Below, piece by piece: positions 1 to 6,092 of a stretch of DNA of 27,740 bases (position 1 is its first letter; every line of letters begins with the position of its first letter). The notes below the pieces were generated by a model that saw only the letters and a list, made by a program, of their open reading frames with translations, made no database searches and was not told the DNA's origin. The stretch is from positions 1-27,740 of the forward strand of contig CAZYIC010000008.1 of NCBI GenBank assembly GCA_964646925.1, written 5' to 3'. This DNA is from GWB1-37-8 sp964646925 (GTDB taxonomy: Bacteria > Patescibacteriota > Microgenomatia > Levybacterales > UBA12049). The position numbers and the translations under genes were made by a program.

Positions 1-59
1 TTGCAATATTTTCTTGAGAAAGGAGGTATGTCGCAAAAGTCCTTGACTTATACAATTTT

Positions 60-88
60 TTGACTTTTAAAGACATTTATTGTATAAT
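60..88 (+). promoter_or_regulatory. Sigma70-type promoter for the 95-571 gene
   Basis: TTGACT (60-65), a 17-nt spacer and a perfect TATAAT (83-88). The ATG at 95 begins 7 nt after the last base of the -10 box, so transcription is predicted to start at or next to the first base of the start codon. A second TTGACT at 43-48 is too far from the -10 box. Confidence 0.7.
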
Positions 89-94
89 CTAATA

Positions 95-571
95 ATGTCG
101 CAAGAAGCTTTTCGAAATCGTTTCCCCTTTCCAGGAGAAAAAAACCCGCATTTCCTAGTTGACCAATTCCGCCAGACATGTCTGGGCATTGTTCGAGATC
201 ATGGTGAAGAGATAGACTTTCCTGGGCATACCTCAGATATTCAAATAAACGGAACTCAAGTGTCGCCCATTGTTAGAGGATTTGGTAGATTTGTTGCCAC
301 TAATAATGGCGAAACAGAACCTATAAAGATAGGTATTATTGATTTAGGAGGAGGAAATGTGGCCCTTGATATTCCCGATATTGATCAACGGGTTCTTGTT
401 CTTACAGATTCTGGCATAGAAACATGGGTGGGAGAAGGATATGAAAAAATAGACTTAGAAGGAGACGGCGTATCTAAAATGATTGGAAGCCTTAATATCG
501 CACTAACATTATTAGTTGATGCTCTAAATATAGAAGAAAAGATAAGACAAAAGGGTTCTACAAGCCTCTAA
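95..571 (+). CDS. Hypothetical protein, 158 aa
   Basis: I do not recognise this protein. It is soluble-looking, with no signal peptide or membrane segment. The N-terminal third is polar; the middle and C-terminal parts alternate hydrophobic and charged residues in a beta-rich pattern (IKIGIIDLGGG, VLVLTDSGIETWVGEGYEKI), and a hydrophobic helix near the end contains LNIALTLLVDALNI. The start is placed at ATG 95; an in-frame TTG at 80 overlaps the -10 box and would lie outside the predicted transcript. No Shine-Dalgarno is seen before ATG 95. The 3' end overlaps the convergent FemAB-like gene by 14 nt. It is a real gene by length, codon pattern and a strong promoter, but its function is unknown. 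Confidence 0.7.
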   Translation: MSQEAFRNRFPFPGEKNPHFLVDQFRQTCLGIVRDHGEEIDFPGHTSDIQINGTQVSPIVRGFGRFVATNNGETEPIKIGIIDLGGGNVALDIPDIDQRVLVLTDSGIETWVGEGYEKIDLEGDGVSKMIGSLNIALTLLVDALNIEEKIRQKGSTSL

Positions 572-1583
572 AGCGGTTTCGCAAAGTTTCAATTAAGTAG
601 TTTATAAAATATTTCGGGCGGTTAATTATTAAATCTTGTGCGTGGAGGTATTCGAAGTCTGTCCCCCCGAAGCCGCGTTTGAAAAGGGAAAGTCCGCTAA
701 AGCGATGATTCTGTTTGTTTTCCGGAGCCACTCCCCAAAAGTTATATCGTGTCACTCCCCGTTTTTTTGCCTCCAAAATTGCTTCCCATTGAATTAAATA
801 TGCTCCCGGATATTTTCTTCCTTCATCGGTACTGGCACCATAATGATAAACTGCTTCTTTGTTGTAAAAAATTACAAAAGCCTGGGCCAAAAGTTTATTT
901 TCAAACTCTGCCTTATATAATAGTGCATTTCCGTTTTGGGCAAAAACTTTAAATTGCTCATGTAAAAATTTATAAGAAAAAGGAACGAATTTTTGACGTT
1001 TTGCGGTTTCCATTTGAATTTCATAAAATTTTTTAATTTCTTTTTCATCTTTGGATGCTGTTATTTTTATATTTTCTTTCATGGCTTTTCTTACTTCATA
1101 TCGAGTTGCTTTTCTCATTTGCGCCATTAACTCCTCTTCGGATTTTGTGATGTCCAATTGCGATGTTAACTCTGCATGCAAATGCATGGGAGCTTTTATA
1201 AATCCCAAGTCTTTAAAAGTTTTTTTTGAAAATTCGTCTGATTTTAACTGAGGCCTTATTCTTATGAAAACACAGTTATTCTCTTTTGCAATTTGTTTAA
1301 TTTGTTTTGCGAAATTATTTATTAAACTTTTATCTTGCCAATCAATTATCGGTCCGCCGGGAACCGTTAAGTATTTTCCCCTTCTTGCGGATTCAATAAC
1401 GGAAAGCATTATGCCAACAAGCTTGTTATTTTCATAAAAACCCGTACGGAATATTTGTTTATTTAGAGTTTTATGAAATTCTCCCCAGCCCCAGCTTTGT
1501 AGAAAATTAGCCTCATTTTTGCCCAAAACAAACTCTTCCCATTCTTTTTTATTCTCAATATTTTTTATTGTTATATTATTCAT
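558..1583 (-). CDS. FemAB/FemX-like peptidoglycan interpeptide-bridge aminoacyltransferase
   Basis: This 341-aa protein has the tandem GNAT-like fold of the FemABX family, whose members add amino acids from aminoacyl-tRNA to the lipid II stem peptide at the inner face of the membrane. Visible family signatures are QSWGWGEFHK at residues 29-38, GKYLTVPGGP near 70-79, and a second acetyltransferase-like half (residues about 222-300) with YHYGASTDEGRKYPGAYLIQWEAI followed by NFWGVAP. Length is close to the shorter FemX-type members. It is the last gene of the minus-strand run and has its own promoter. The amino acid added cannot be told from sequence; some relatives act on other substrates, so 'FemAB-related' is the safe level. 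Confidence 0.88.
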   Translation of the reverse strand: MNNITIKNIENKKEWEEFVLGKNEANFLQSWGWGEFHKTLNKQIFRTGFYENNKLVGIMLSVIESARRGKYLTVPGGPIIDWQDKSLINNFAKQIKQIAKENNCVFIRIRPQLKSDEFSKKTFKDLGFIKAPMHLHAELTSQLDITKSEEELMAQMRKATRYEVRKAMKENIKITASKDEKEIKKFYEIQMETAKRQKFVPFSYKFLHEQFKVFAQNGNALLYKAEFENKLLAQAFVIFYNKEAVYHYGASTDEGRKYPGAYLIQWEAILEAKKRGVTRYNFWGVAPENKQNHRFSGLSLFKRGFGGTDFEYLHAQDLIINRPKYFINYLIETLRNRFRGL

Positions 1584-1593
1584 ATCTTTTTTT

Positions 1594-1621
1594 ATTATAC
1601 TTTTGTAACCAAAAGTATCAA
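1594..1621 (-). promoter_or_regulatory. Promoter of the FemAB-like gene
   Basis: On the minus strand, TTGATA (1621-1616), a 16-nt spacer and TATAAT (1599-1594), with 10 nt to the ATG at 1583. The spacer coincides with the hairpin ACTTTTG-TAAC-CAAAAGT (1599-1616), so the end of the adjacent structured element supplies this promoter. Confidence 0.55.
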
Positions 1622-1763
1622 AAGTTTCTTGCAGATGAAGTCGGGCTATTTTTGCTCGTTCACTTATCGGGTGATTTGCACCTCCTCCTCAACAAGTTTG
1701 TGAGGAATCCCCCTGATGCGTTCACTCACAAAAATTTAACGCCCTTGTTCAAATTGCAAGAAA
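1599..1763. repeat. Non-coding structured element between the FemAB-like and cupin genes
   Basis: The roughly 195-nt gap between the two genes holds no convincing gene but is highly structured. It starts with an inverted repeat (ACTTTTG/CAAAAGT, 1599-1616). Outer 9-nt arms TTTCTTGCA (1625-1633) and TGCAAGAAA (1755-1763) pair perfectly across 121 nt. Inside are hairpins GGTG/CACC and CCTCAACA/TGTGAGG (1687-1705). Its wording reminds me of an interspersed intergenic element of Bacteroidetes and CPR genomes, but that is memory, not a search result. There is only one copy in this window. Confidence 0.45.
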
Positions 1764-1778
1764 GACTAAAGCTTAATT

Positions 1779-2150
1779 CTAATCAAGGATTTTATCATTT
1801 TTCAAAATATCTTTTTTATTTTCTCCGCTTAGTAATTGCTTGAAGACAATAAATTTTACTGTTTGATTTGAGTTATTTATAAATGTATGGGAGGTTCTTT
1901 CTGTTTCTATTAAATCACCAGCTATTAATGTTTCAGATTGTTCATTTCCATTTTCCTTCCATTTGGCTAAAAGTTTCCCCTCGATTATATAAATGGTTTC
2001 CCAAATTTTTTCGTGATGATGCCAGATCTGAGTAGAGTTTGGTTTTTGTTCGTCATAATGAATTTCGTATTCGTTAAATAAATAATAAGCAACATTTAAT
2101 CCCTCCGGTTTTGAAATATTTAATACATTGCTTTTGTGGTAAATCTTCAT
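1779..2150 (-). CDS. Small cupin-domain protein, 123 aa
   Basis: A single conserved beta-barrel cupin. The first cupin motif is seen as WHHHEKIWETIYIIEGKL (residues 43-60), giving metal-binding histidines at 44-46 and a glutamate at 51. The second motif is the weaker GDLIETERTSHTFINNS (78-94), with the histidine at 88. The stop of the upstream DegT-like aminotransferase gene lies 4 nt before this ATG, so the two are surely co-transcribed and probably translationally coupled. Cupins next to sugar aminotransferases often act on nucleotide sugars, but this one is a generic small cupin and its substrate is unknown. The C-terminal tail is lysine-rich. Confidence 0.8.
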   Translation of the reverse strand: MKIYHKSNVLNISKPEGLNVAYYLFNEYEIHYDEQKPNSTQIWHHHEKIWETIYIIEGKLLAKWKENGNEQSETLIAGDLIETERTSHTFINNSNQTVKFIVFKQLLSGENKKDILKNDKILD

Positions 2151-2154
2151 AAGT

Positions 2155-3342
2155 TTAAATTTTTAATTTTAACCATTCATTTATTTTTTCAGAAATTATT
2201 ATCGCGTCTTTTTCTGAAACATTTATATGAGTTGGTAGGTTTAAAATTCTGTGAGAAATATTAACTGCATTTGGACATTCAGGCGCAACATCGCTGTACC
2301 AAGTATCGGAAACAAAAATTTTGTGTTTCTTTAAAAATTTTATTAAGTCTCCCCTACCTTGCCTGCCGGCAGGCAGGTTTTCAACAAAAATTGGAAACCT
2401 TAAGTTAGAGGATAAAACAATTTTGTCTACAATTCTGCCTTGCAGAACTTTTTTATTTAAATTTTTTGCATAAATTTTTGCGATTTCTTTTCTGTGATTT
2501 AGTTGTTGTTTTAATTTACCAAATTCTACGAGAGCTAAATTGCAGTACCAATTCGGGAGAGAATAAAAATCATACAATTTTTCATTCATGGGCTTGGATA
2601 AAAGGCTAAAGTTTTTTAATAGGTAATGCAGCATCTTCCCAAGTACTATGTCATAAAGAAATCTTATTTTGTAGGTAAAGAAAGGATAGAATTTGTCTTT
2701 AAGCTGTTGGTAATCGTTAATATTATTCCATTGTTCAATTGTTTTATTGTTGTATTTTTTATTTCTTATTACCAATGCGCCGCCGGAAACCGCGTCAATA
2801 ACTTTATCCTGGCTGCAAGATAAAATAACAAAATCTCCCACTGTTCCCGCTTCTTTTCCATCTTCATATTTTGTTCCAACACAATGTGCCAGATCTTCGA
2901 TAAGGATGATATTTTTTTCTTTGCAAATTTTTTCAATTTTTTCAATGTCAGCAGGATAGCCCAACGTGTTTTGAATAACAACAACTTTAATATTTCTATT
3001 TTCTTGCAGCGATTTTTCTAAAGTTTCAGGTGAAAAGTTAAGGTCGGAATTCTCTTTTTCCAGATCGAGACAAATTGGAGTAAGTCCGGCTTCCGAAACT
3101 GCTTTATAGACTGCGTAACAGGTGAACCCATTGATCGCAACACAACTTTCTTTCGGCAAGTTTAGAATTTTAAGGGCAAGAATTAACGCCTCACGTCCTT
3201 TGTAAGTCAAGACGGTTTCTCCGCCATATTTTTCCGTGAGGTAGTTTTTTAATTTTTGGTTTTGCCCACCAGCATCTGAAAATAAAGATTTAAAAACGTA
3301 TTCTAAATTGTAATTTGACCCTAAAGAATTAAATACAGCCAT
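2155..3342 (-). CDS. DegT/DnrJ/EryC1/StrS-family PLP-dependent aminotransferase
   Basis: This 395-aa fold-type I enzyme resembles the aminotransferases that transfer an amino group onto keto-sugars of nucleotide-sugar pathways. Family features: a substrate loop near residues 69-80, the cofactor aspartate in IEDLAHCVGT (D150), and SCSQDKVIDAVSGGALV, where K180 is the expected Schiff-base lysine; the following SGG replaces the usual GEGG. The sequence around the lysine is divergent, so the substrate cannot be named. Residues 323-329 read LPAGRQG, encoded by a palindrome at 2357-2377, and look like an in-frame repeat insertion in a surface loop. It lies 19 nt after the hydrolase gene and 4 nt before the cupin gene. 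Confidence 0.85.
   Translation of the reverse strand: MAVFNSLGSNYNLEYVFKSLFSDAGGQNQKLKNYLTEKYGGETVLTYKGREALILALKILNLPKESCVAINGFTCYAVYKAVSEAGLTPICLDLEKENSDLNFSPETLEKSLQENRNIKVVVIQNTLGYPADIEKIEKICKEKNIILIEDLAHCVGTKYEDGKEAGTVGDFVILSCSQDKVIDAVSGGALVIRNKKYNNKTIEQWNNINDYQQLKDKFYPFFTYKIRFLYDIVLGKMLHYLLKNFSLLSKPMNEKLYDFYSLPNWYCNLALVEFGKLKQQLNHRKEIAKIYAKNLNKKVLQGRIVDKIVLSSNLRFPIFVENLPAGRQGRGDLIKFLKKHKIFVSDTWYSDVAPECPNAVNISHRILNLPTHINVSEKDAIIISEKINEWLKLKI
2357..2377. repeat. GC-rich palindrome inside the DegT-like gene
   Basis: The perfect 16-nt palindrome TGCCTGCCGGCAGGCA (2360-2375) with CCT and GG flanks stands out in the AT-rich gene. It encodes LPAGRQG in frame. Related GC-rich palindromes occur in recG (24169-24201) and in a pilin leader (14680-14762). 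Confidence 0.75.
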
Positions 3343-3350
3343 AATAAAAA

Positions 3351-3379
3351 TTGCTAAATTGTTACATTGCTAAATTGTT
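3351..3379. repeat. Direct repeat TTGCTAAATTGTT, two copies
   Basis: Two exact 13-nt copies start at 3351 and 3367. They span the gap before the aminotransferase gene and encode the last residues (NNLAM) of the hydrolase on the minus strand. The word is low in complexity and looks like a short tandem repeat at a gene end. Confidence 0.5.
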
Positions 3380-4051
3380 TAGTATAATGCTAGTTACTTC
3401 TTTTGGGTGGGTAAACATGGGTGAATGTCGGGCATCCTTGATGATTTGCAGTTTGGAATTTTTAATTTCTTTATTCATAAGCAAGCCATCGGAGAGAGGA
3501 GTCACTTTGTCTTCCCTGCCCCAAATAATTAAAGTTGAAGTTTTAATTTGTGGAAAAATATTTCTTAAATCACTTGAAATTAAATTTATCATAGTTTTTT
3601 TTACATTTTCGTCTAAATCTTTATAATCAGACTCTCTTGCTAATTTATAAAGTAAATTTTTGAGAACTTTTGAAGAGGTTATTTTCTTTCCTATCTTAGC
3701 AATGCTTTTAAAGATAAGTTTTTTAATTTTTAGCGGTAATTCGTTGTGATAAATTCCAGCGCTGTCAATGAGAATTAATTTCTCCACTTTTTCAGGATAG
3801 AGATTTGTAAAAGCTAGCGCTATTCTTCCTCCATTGGAATGTCCGATCAATACAACTTTGCCTTTTTCTTTATCTACAATATTTTTCAGCCATTCGATGT
3901 AATCTGAAAGTTTCCAGACTTTTTCCAAACTTCCCATAAGACCTGGGATTTTGGGAAGGTCAGCCCTTATTCCTTTTTTTTCCAAAGCACCAAGAAAGAG
4001 TTGCCATTTATCCAAAGCTTTTGTCCATCCATGTAAAATAATTATTTTCAT
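3362..4051 (-). CDS. Alpha/beta hydrolase, 229 aa
   Basis: A small alpha/beta-hydrolase-fold protein. The oxyanion-hole HGW is at residues 7-9, the nucleophile elbow GHSNGG places the catalytic serine at 72, the acid is D181 in IIWGREDKVTP and the histidine is H209 in DARHSP, so the full triad is present in canonical order and spacing. A short cap follows strand 6 (residues about 100-165, rich in lysine). It has no signal peptide and is probably cytoplasmic. The substrate is unknown; esterase, lipase-like or C-C hydrolase activity are all possible. The gap to the MurF-like gene upstream consists almost only of a palindrome half-copy (4053-4074), and no Shine-Dalgarno is evident. Confidence 0.85.
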   Translation of the reverse strand: MKIIILHGWTKALDKWQLFLGALEKKGIRADLPKIPGLMGSLEKVWKLSDYIEWLKNIVDKEKGKVVLIGHSNGGRIALAFTNLYPEKVEKLILIDSAGIYHNELPLKIKKLIFKSIAKIGKKITSSKVLKNLLYKLARESDYKDLDENVKKTMINLISSDLRNIFPQIKTSTLIIWGREDKVTPLSDGLLMNKEIKNSKLQIIKDARHSPMFTHPKEVTSIILNNLAM

Positions 4052-4052
4052 A

Positions 4053-4074
4053 ATTCTTCGACTTCGCTCAGAAC
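4053..4074. repeat. Half-copy of the TTCTGAGCGAA repeat
   Basis: This stretch fills the gap between the MurF-like and hydrolase genes. Read on the minus strand it is closely similar to one arm of the long palindrome at 20718-20792 (TTCTGAGCGAA followed by CGAAGAAT). Confidence 0.6.
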
Positions 4075-5327
4075 TATAGTCCCCATGCCTTTCTTCTATT
4101 TTGCCAGGCTTTTTCGCGTCTTACAAGTTTTTTGACGCCATCTTTATTTACAAGCAAATGCTCTATAATTCCCTCCAAAAACCTTGCGCCTTTAAAAAGC
4201 ATTGTTTCTCCTCCTTTGATATTCTTCAAAATATACTCTAGTCCATCTTTCGGCATTGAGAATTGCAAAGCGGTTTGTTCTAACTTGGGATAGGTGTATT
4301 TTGAAACCCGCGGGCCGATTAGGATTATTTTTGTAAGTTTCATATCATTTATTAAATCTGCCAGTTTTTCATGTTCTCTTTTTTCCTCATCTCCAAGCTC
4401 AATCATATCTCCCAAAACAAGCCATTTATTTTCCGAAGGATAACTATTAAACATTTCCAGGATAGTTCTTGCTCCGTCCGGAGTTGAGTTGTAGGTGCTG
4501 TCTATAATGGTGGTGTTTTTAATGCCTTTGAAAACAGAGTTCCTTCCCGGAGGAAGAGTTAAGTTTTTGAAATTTGTATCAAAAGGCAAATGCAAAGTTT
4601 TCATAAGCAGGTCAGTCATCTGAATTGAGCAAAATACATCTTTTGGAGCAATAAAATTGATCGAGTACTTTTTATTATCAGTAACAAATTCTGTGCGATT
4701 TTCAGTCAATTTATAATCTTTCATATCTTTTATGTAAACTTTTTTGACAAAAGCCTTAGATCTAATTAATTGTTCTTGAATTAGCGAAGAATTTCCGTTA
4801 ATAATCACAAGTTCTTTTGTAAATTCAGGAAAGAATCCAAATTCATAAGCAATAGCTTTTTCTGCGGAAACGAACTGTTTATTTTTAACCAGAAAATCAA
4901 AGTTGACGCTATGTGTTAGGTTTGAGCTTATCCATAAAGTAATTTCCGGTTGTAAAAGACTTGCCAGAAATTTTCCCTCGCCCGGCCTATCGCAATCTGC
5001 TTCTACAATATAGATTTTTTCTTTTGGAGTATTCTTAAAAGCCTTAAAAGGCGCAGACAAAAAAAGATAAATCCACTCTTGTAAAACTAAATCTTTTCGG
5101 CTTAATCCTAAAATATCAAAAGGTATGCCATAGGAACTATTTGCATGATGTGAGTATTTGGCAATTTTTTCAAGTTGGGCCTCGATTAAATGTAAAAGCG
5201 TTGTTTTTCCACTGGAACCAGTTATCACGATTATTTTAGGTTTCCACAAAAAAAGCTGAATCTTCGCCCAAAATCTAAAGTAGTAGGCAATCGGAAAATA
5301 TAATGCCTTCTTAAATCCTCTTATCAT
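4074..5327 (-). CDS. murF: MurF-like Mur ligase (UDP-MurNAc-tripeptide:D-Ala-D-Ala ligase type)
   Basis: Mur ligases join amino acids or dipeptides to UDP-MurNAc with ATP. The ATP P-loop is ITGSSGKTT (residues 35-43, K41). The central and C-terminal domains show the MurF pattern IDSTYNSTPDGARTIL followed by KWLVLGDMIELGDEEKREHEKL, the equivalents of the SYNANP and VLGDMxELG boxes. At 417 aa it lacks the usual N-terminal UDP-binding domain; a basic-aromatic stretch (residues 1-30) that may touch the membrane replaces it, a form I associate with CPR MurF homologues. Loss of that domain leaves some doubt about the exact substrate. It has its own promoter with a predicted leaderless start, and opens the run of minus-strand genes down to the cupin. 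Confidence 0.78.
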   Translation of the reverse strand: MIRGFKKALYFPIAYYFRFWAKIQLFLWKPKIIVITGSSGKTTLLHLIEAQLEKIAKYSHHANSSYGIPFDILGLSRKDLVLQEWIYLFLSAPFKAFKNTPKEKIYIVEADCDRPGEGKFLASLLQPEITLWISSNLTHSVNFDFLVKNKQFVSAEKAIAYEFGFFPEFTKELVIINGNSSLIQEQLIRSKAFVKKVYIKDMKDYKLTENRTEFVTDNKKYSINFIAPKDVFCSIQMTDLLMKTLHLPFDTNFKNLTLPPGRNSVFKGIKNTTIIDSTYNSTPDGARTILEMFNSYPSENKWLVLGDMIELGDEEKREHEKLADLINDMKLTKIILIGPRVSKYTYPKLEQTALQFSMPKDGLEYILKNIKGGETMLFKGARFLEGIIEHLLVNKDGVKKLVRREKAWQNRRKAWGL

Positions 5328-5333
5328 CCCCTA

Positions 5334-5342
5334 ATTTTAGCA
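5334..5342 (-). promoter_or_regulatory. murF: Extended -10 promoter of the MurF-like gene
   Basis: On the minus strand TGC is followed by TAAAAT (5339-5334), an extended -10 motif, with 6 nt to the ATG at 5327. Predicted +1 is the A of the start codon. No good -35 box is visible. Confidence 0.55.
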
Positions 5343-5370
5343 GAAAGTAGCCTAAATAGCAGTTTTAAAG

Positions 5371-6024
5371 CTAAAAAGAGAGGAATAGGTTTTCCAGGGA
5401 TGTCCGTTGGCTGACATTAGTGCTTTTTATAACCTTGTAAGTTTTCTGCAACTCCTTTAAAAAGTTTAAATATTTAGGATCGTTGTAATTCTCAATTAAC
5501 TTTTTCCTTACGAAAACAGCCATTTTTTCGAGCCACGAGGTTGCGTTTTCTTTATCTCTTGCAATATCCTGAGCGATTTTTAATTTATCCCCAACTTTGC
5601 CATTTAACAAAATGCTTAAAACTTTTTCGAACTCCGAAAGACTATCTTGTGTTGATGTGATTTCTTTTTCCTGCAAAATGATAATTTTACATCGGGAGAT
5701 GATTGTTGGCAGAATAAGCTCTTTTTTTTGGATTGTAATTAATATAATTGTGTTGGCTGGGGGTTCTTCCAAAACTTTTAATAGGGCATTCTGAGCTTCA
5801 ACGGTTATTCCTTCATATGCCTGAACGATAACTGCTTTTATTTTACCTTTGAAAGGTTTAAGCGAAATGCTTTTTTGAATATTCCTTACATCTGGAATTC
5901 CCATTGCCTTTTCAAAAACTTGCAAATTAATATCGAAAGGATTAATTTTCTCTTTTTTTAAGAAGCTTGAGATATGCGCAGATGCCTTATCTTTGTCTTT
6001 GGCAATAATCAAAAAACTCTGCAT
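5371..6024 (-). CDS. holB: DNA polymerase III delta'-like clamp-loader subunit
   Basis: This 217-aa protein matches the AAA+ core of clamp-loader subunits delta' and gamma/tau: VRNIQKSISLKPFKGKIKAVIVQAYEGITVEAQNALLKVLEEPPANTIILI, then the ISRCK box near residues 112-116. EAQNALLKVLEEPP and SRC are the most diagnostic. The Walker A loop is missing, as expected for a delta'-type stator subunit, and the protein is short compared with about 330 aa in E. coli, so the C-terminal collar domain is reduced. It is divergently placed to pilB, with overlapping promoters and a hairpin in its 5' leader. 43 nt separate its stop from the MurF-like start. Confidence 0.8.
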   Translation of the reverse strand: MQSFLIIAKDKDKASAHISSFLKKEKINPFDINLQVFEKAMGIPDVRNIQKSISLKPFKGKIKAVIVQAYEGITVEAQNALLKVLEEPPANTIILITIQKKELILPTIISRCKIIILQEKEITSTQDSLSEFEKVLSILLNGKVGDKLKIAQDIARDKENATSWLEKMAVFVRKKLIENYNDPKYLNFLKELQKTYKVIKSTNVSQRTSLENLFLSF

Positions 6025-6036
6025 AAAAATTTCTGC

Positions 6037-6056
6037 GAAGTCTTTTTCAAGACTTC
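6037..6056 (-). other. Hairpin with GAAA tetraloop in the holB-like leader
   Basis: GAAGTCTT and AAGACTTC are perfect 8-nt arms. On the minus-strand transcript the loop reads GAAA, a stable GNRA tetraloop. It lies between the predicted +1 (near 6054) and the ATG at 6024. It may be another dispersed palindrome. Confidence 0.6.
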
Positions 6057-6085
6057 TTGCATTATATTCTAATTTTACCTATTAT
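6057..6085 (+). promoter_or_regulatory. pilB: pilB promoter
   Basis: TTGCAT (6057-6062), a 17-nt spacer and TATTAT (6080-6085), then 7 nt to the ATG at 6093, predicting a leaderless transcript. The -35 box shares bases with the opposing -10 box of the holB-like gene. Confidence 0.6.
6061..6066 (-). promoter_or_regulatory. holB: -10 box of the holB-like gene
   Basis: TATAAT on the minus strand (6066-6061). The -35 box is weak (TTTAAT at 6089-6084, spacer 17). It predicts a leader of about 30 nt that contains the tetraloop hairpin. Confidence 0.5.
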
Positions 6086-6092
6086 TAAAGTA

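Noticed and set aside
28..63. AGGAGG followed by ATG and an 11-codon ORF at the left edge
   Set aside because: The ATG is only 1 nt from AGGAGG, the ORF is tiny and it runs into the promoter of the next gene; probably chance or the end of an upstream unit.
1568..1843. Plus-strand ORF of 91 codons between the FemAB-like and cupin genes
   Set aside because: Overlaps genes on both sides in antisense and reads through the structured element; no protein-like pattern.
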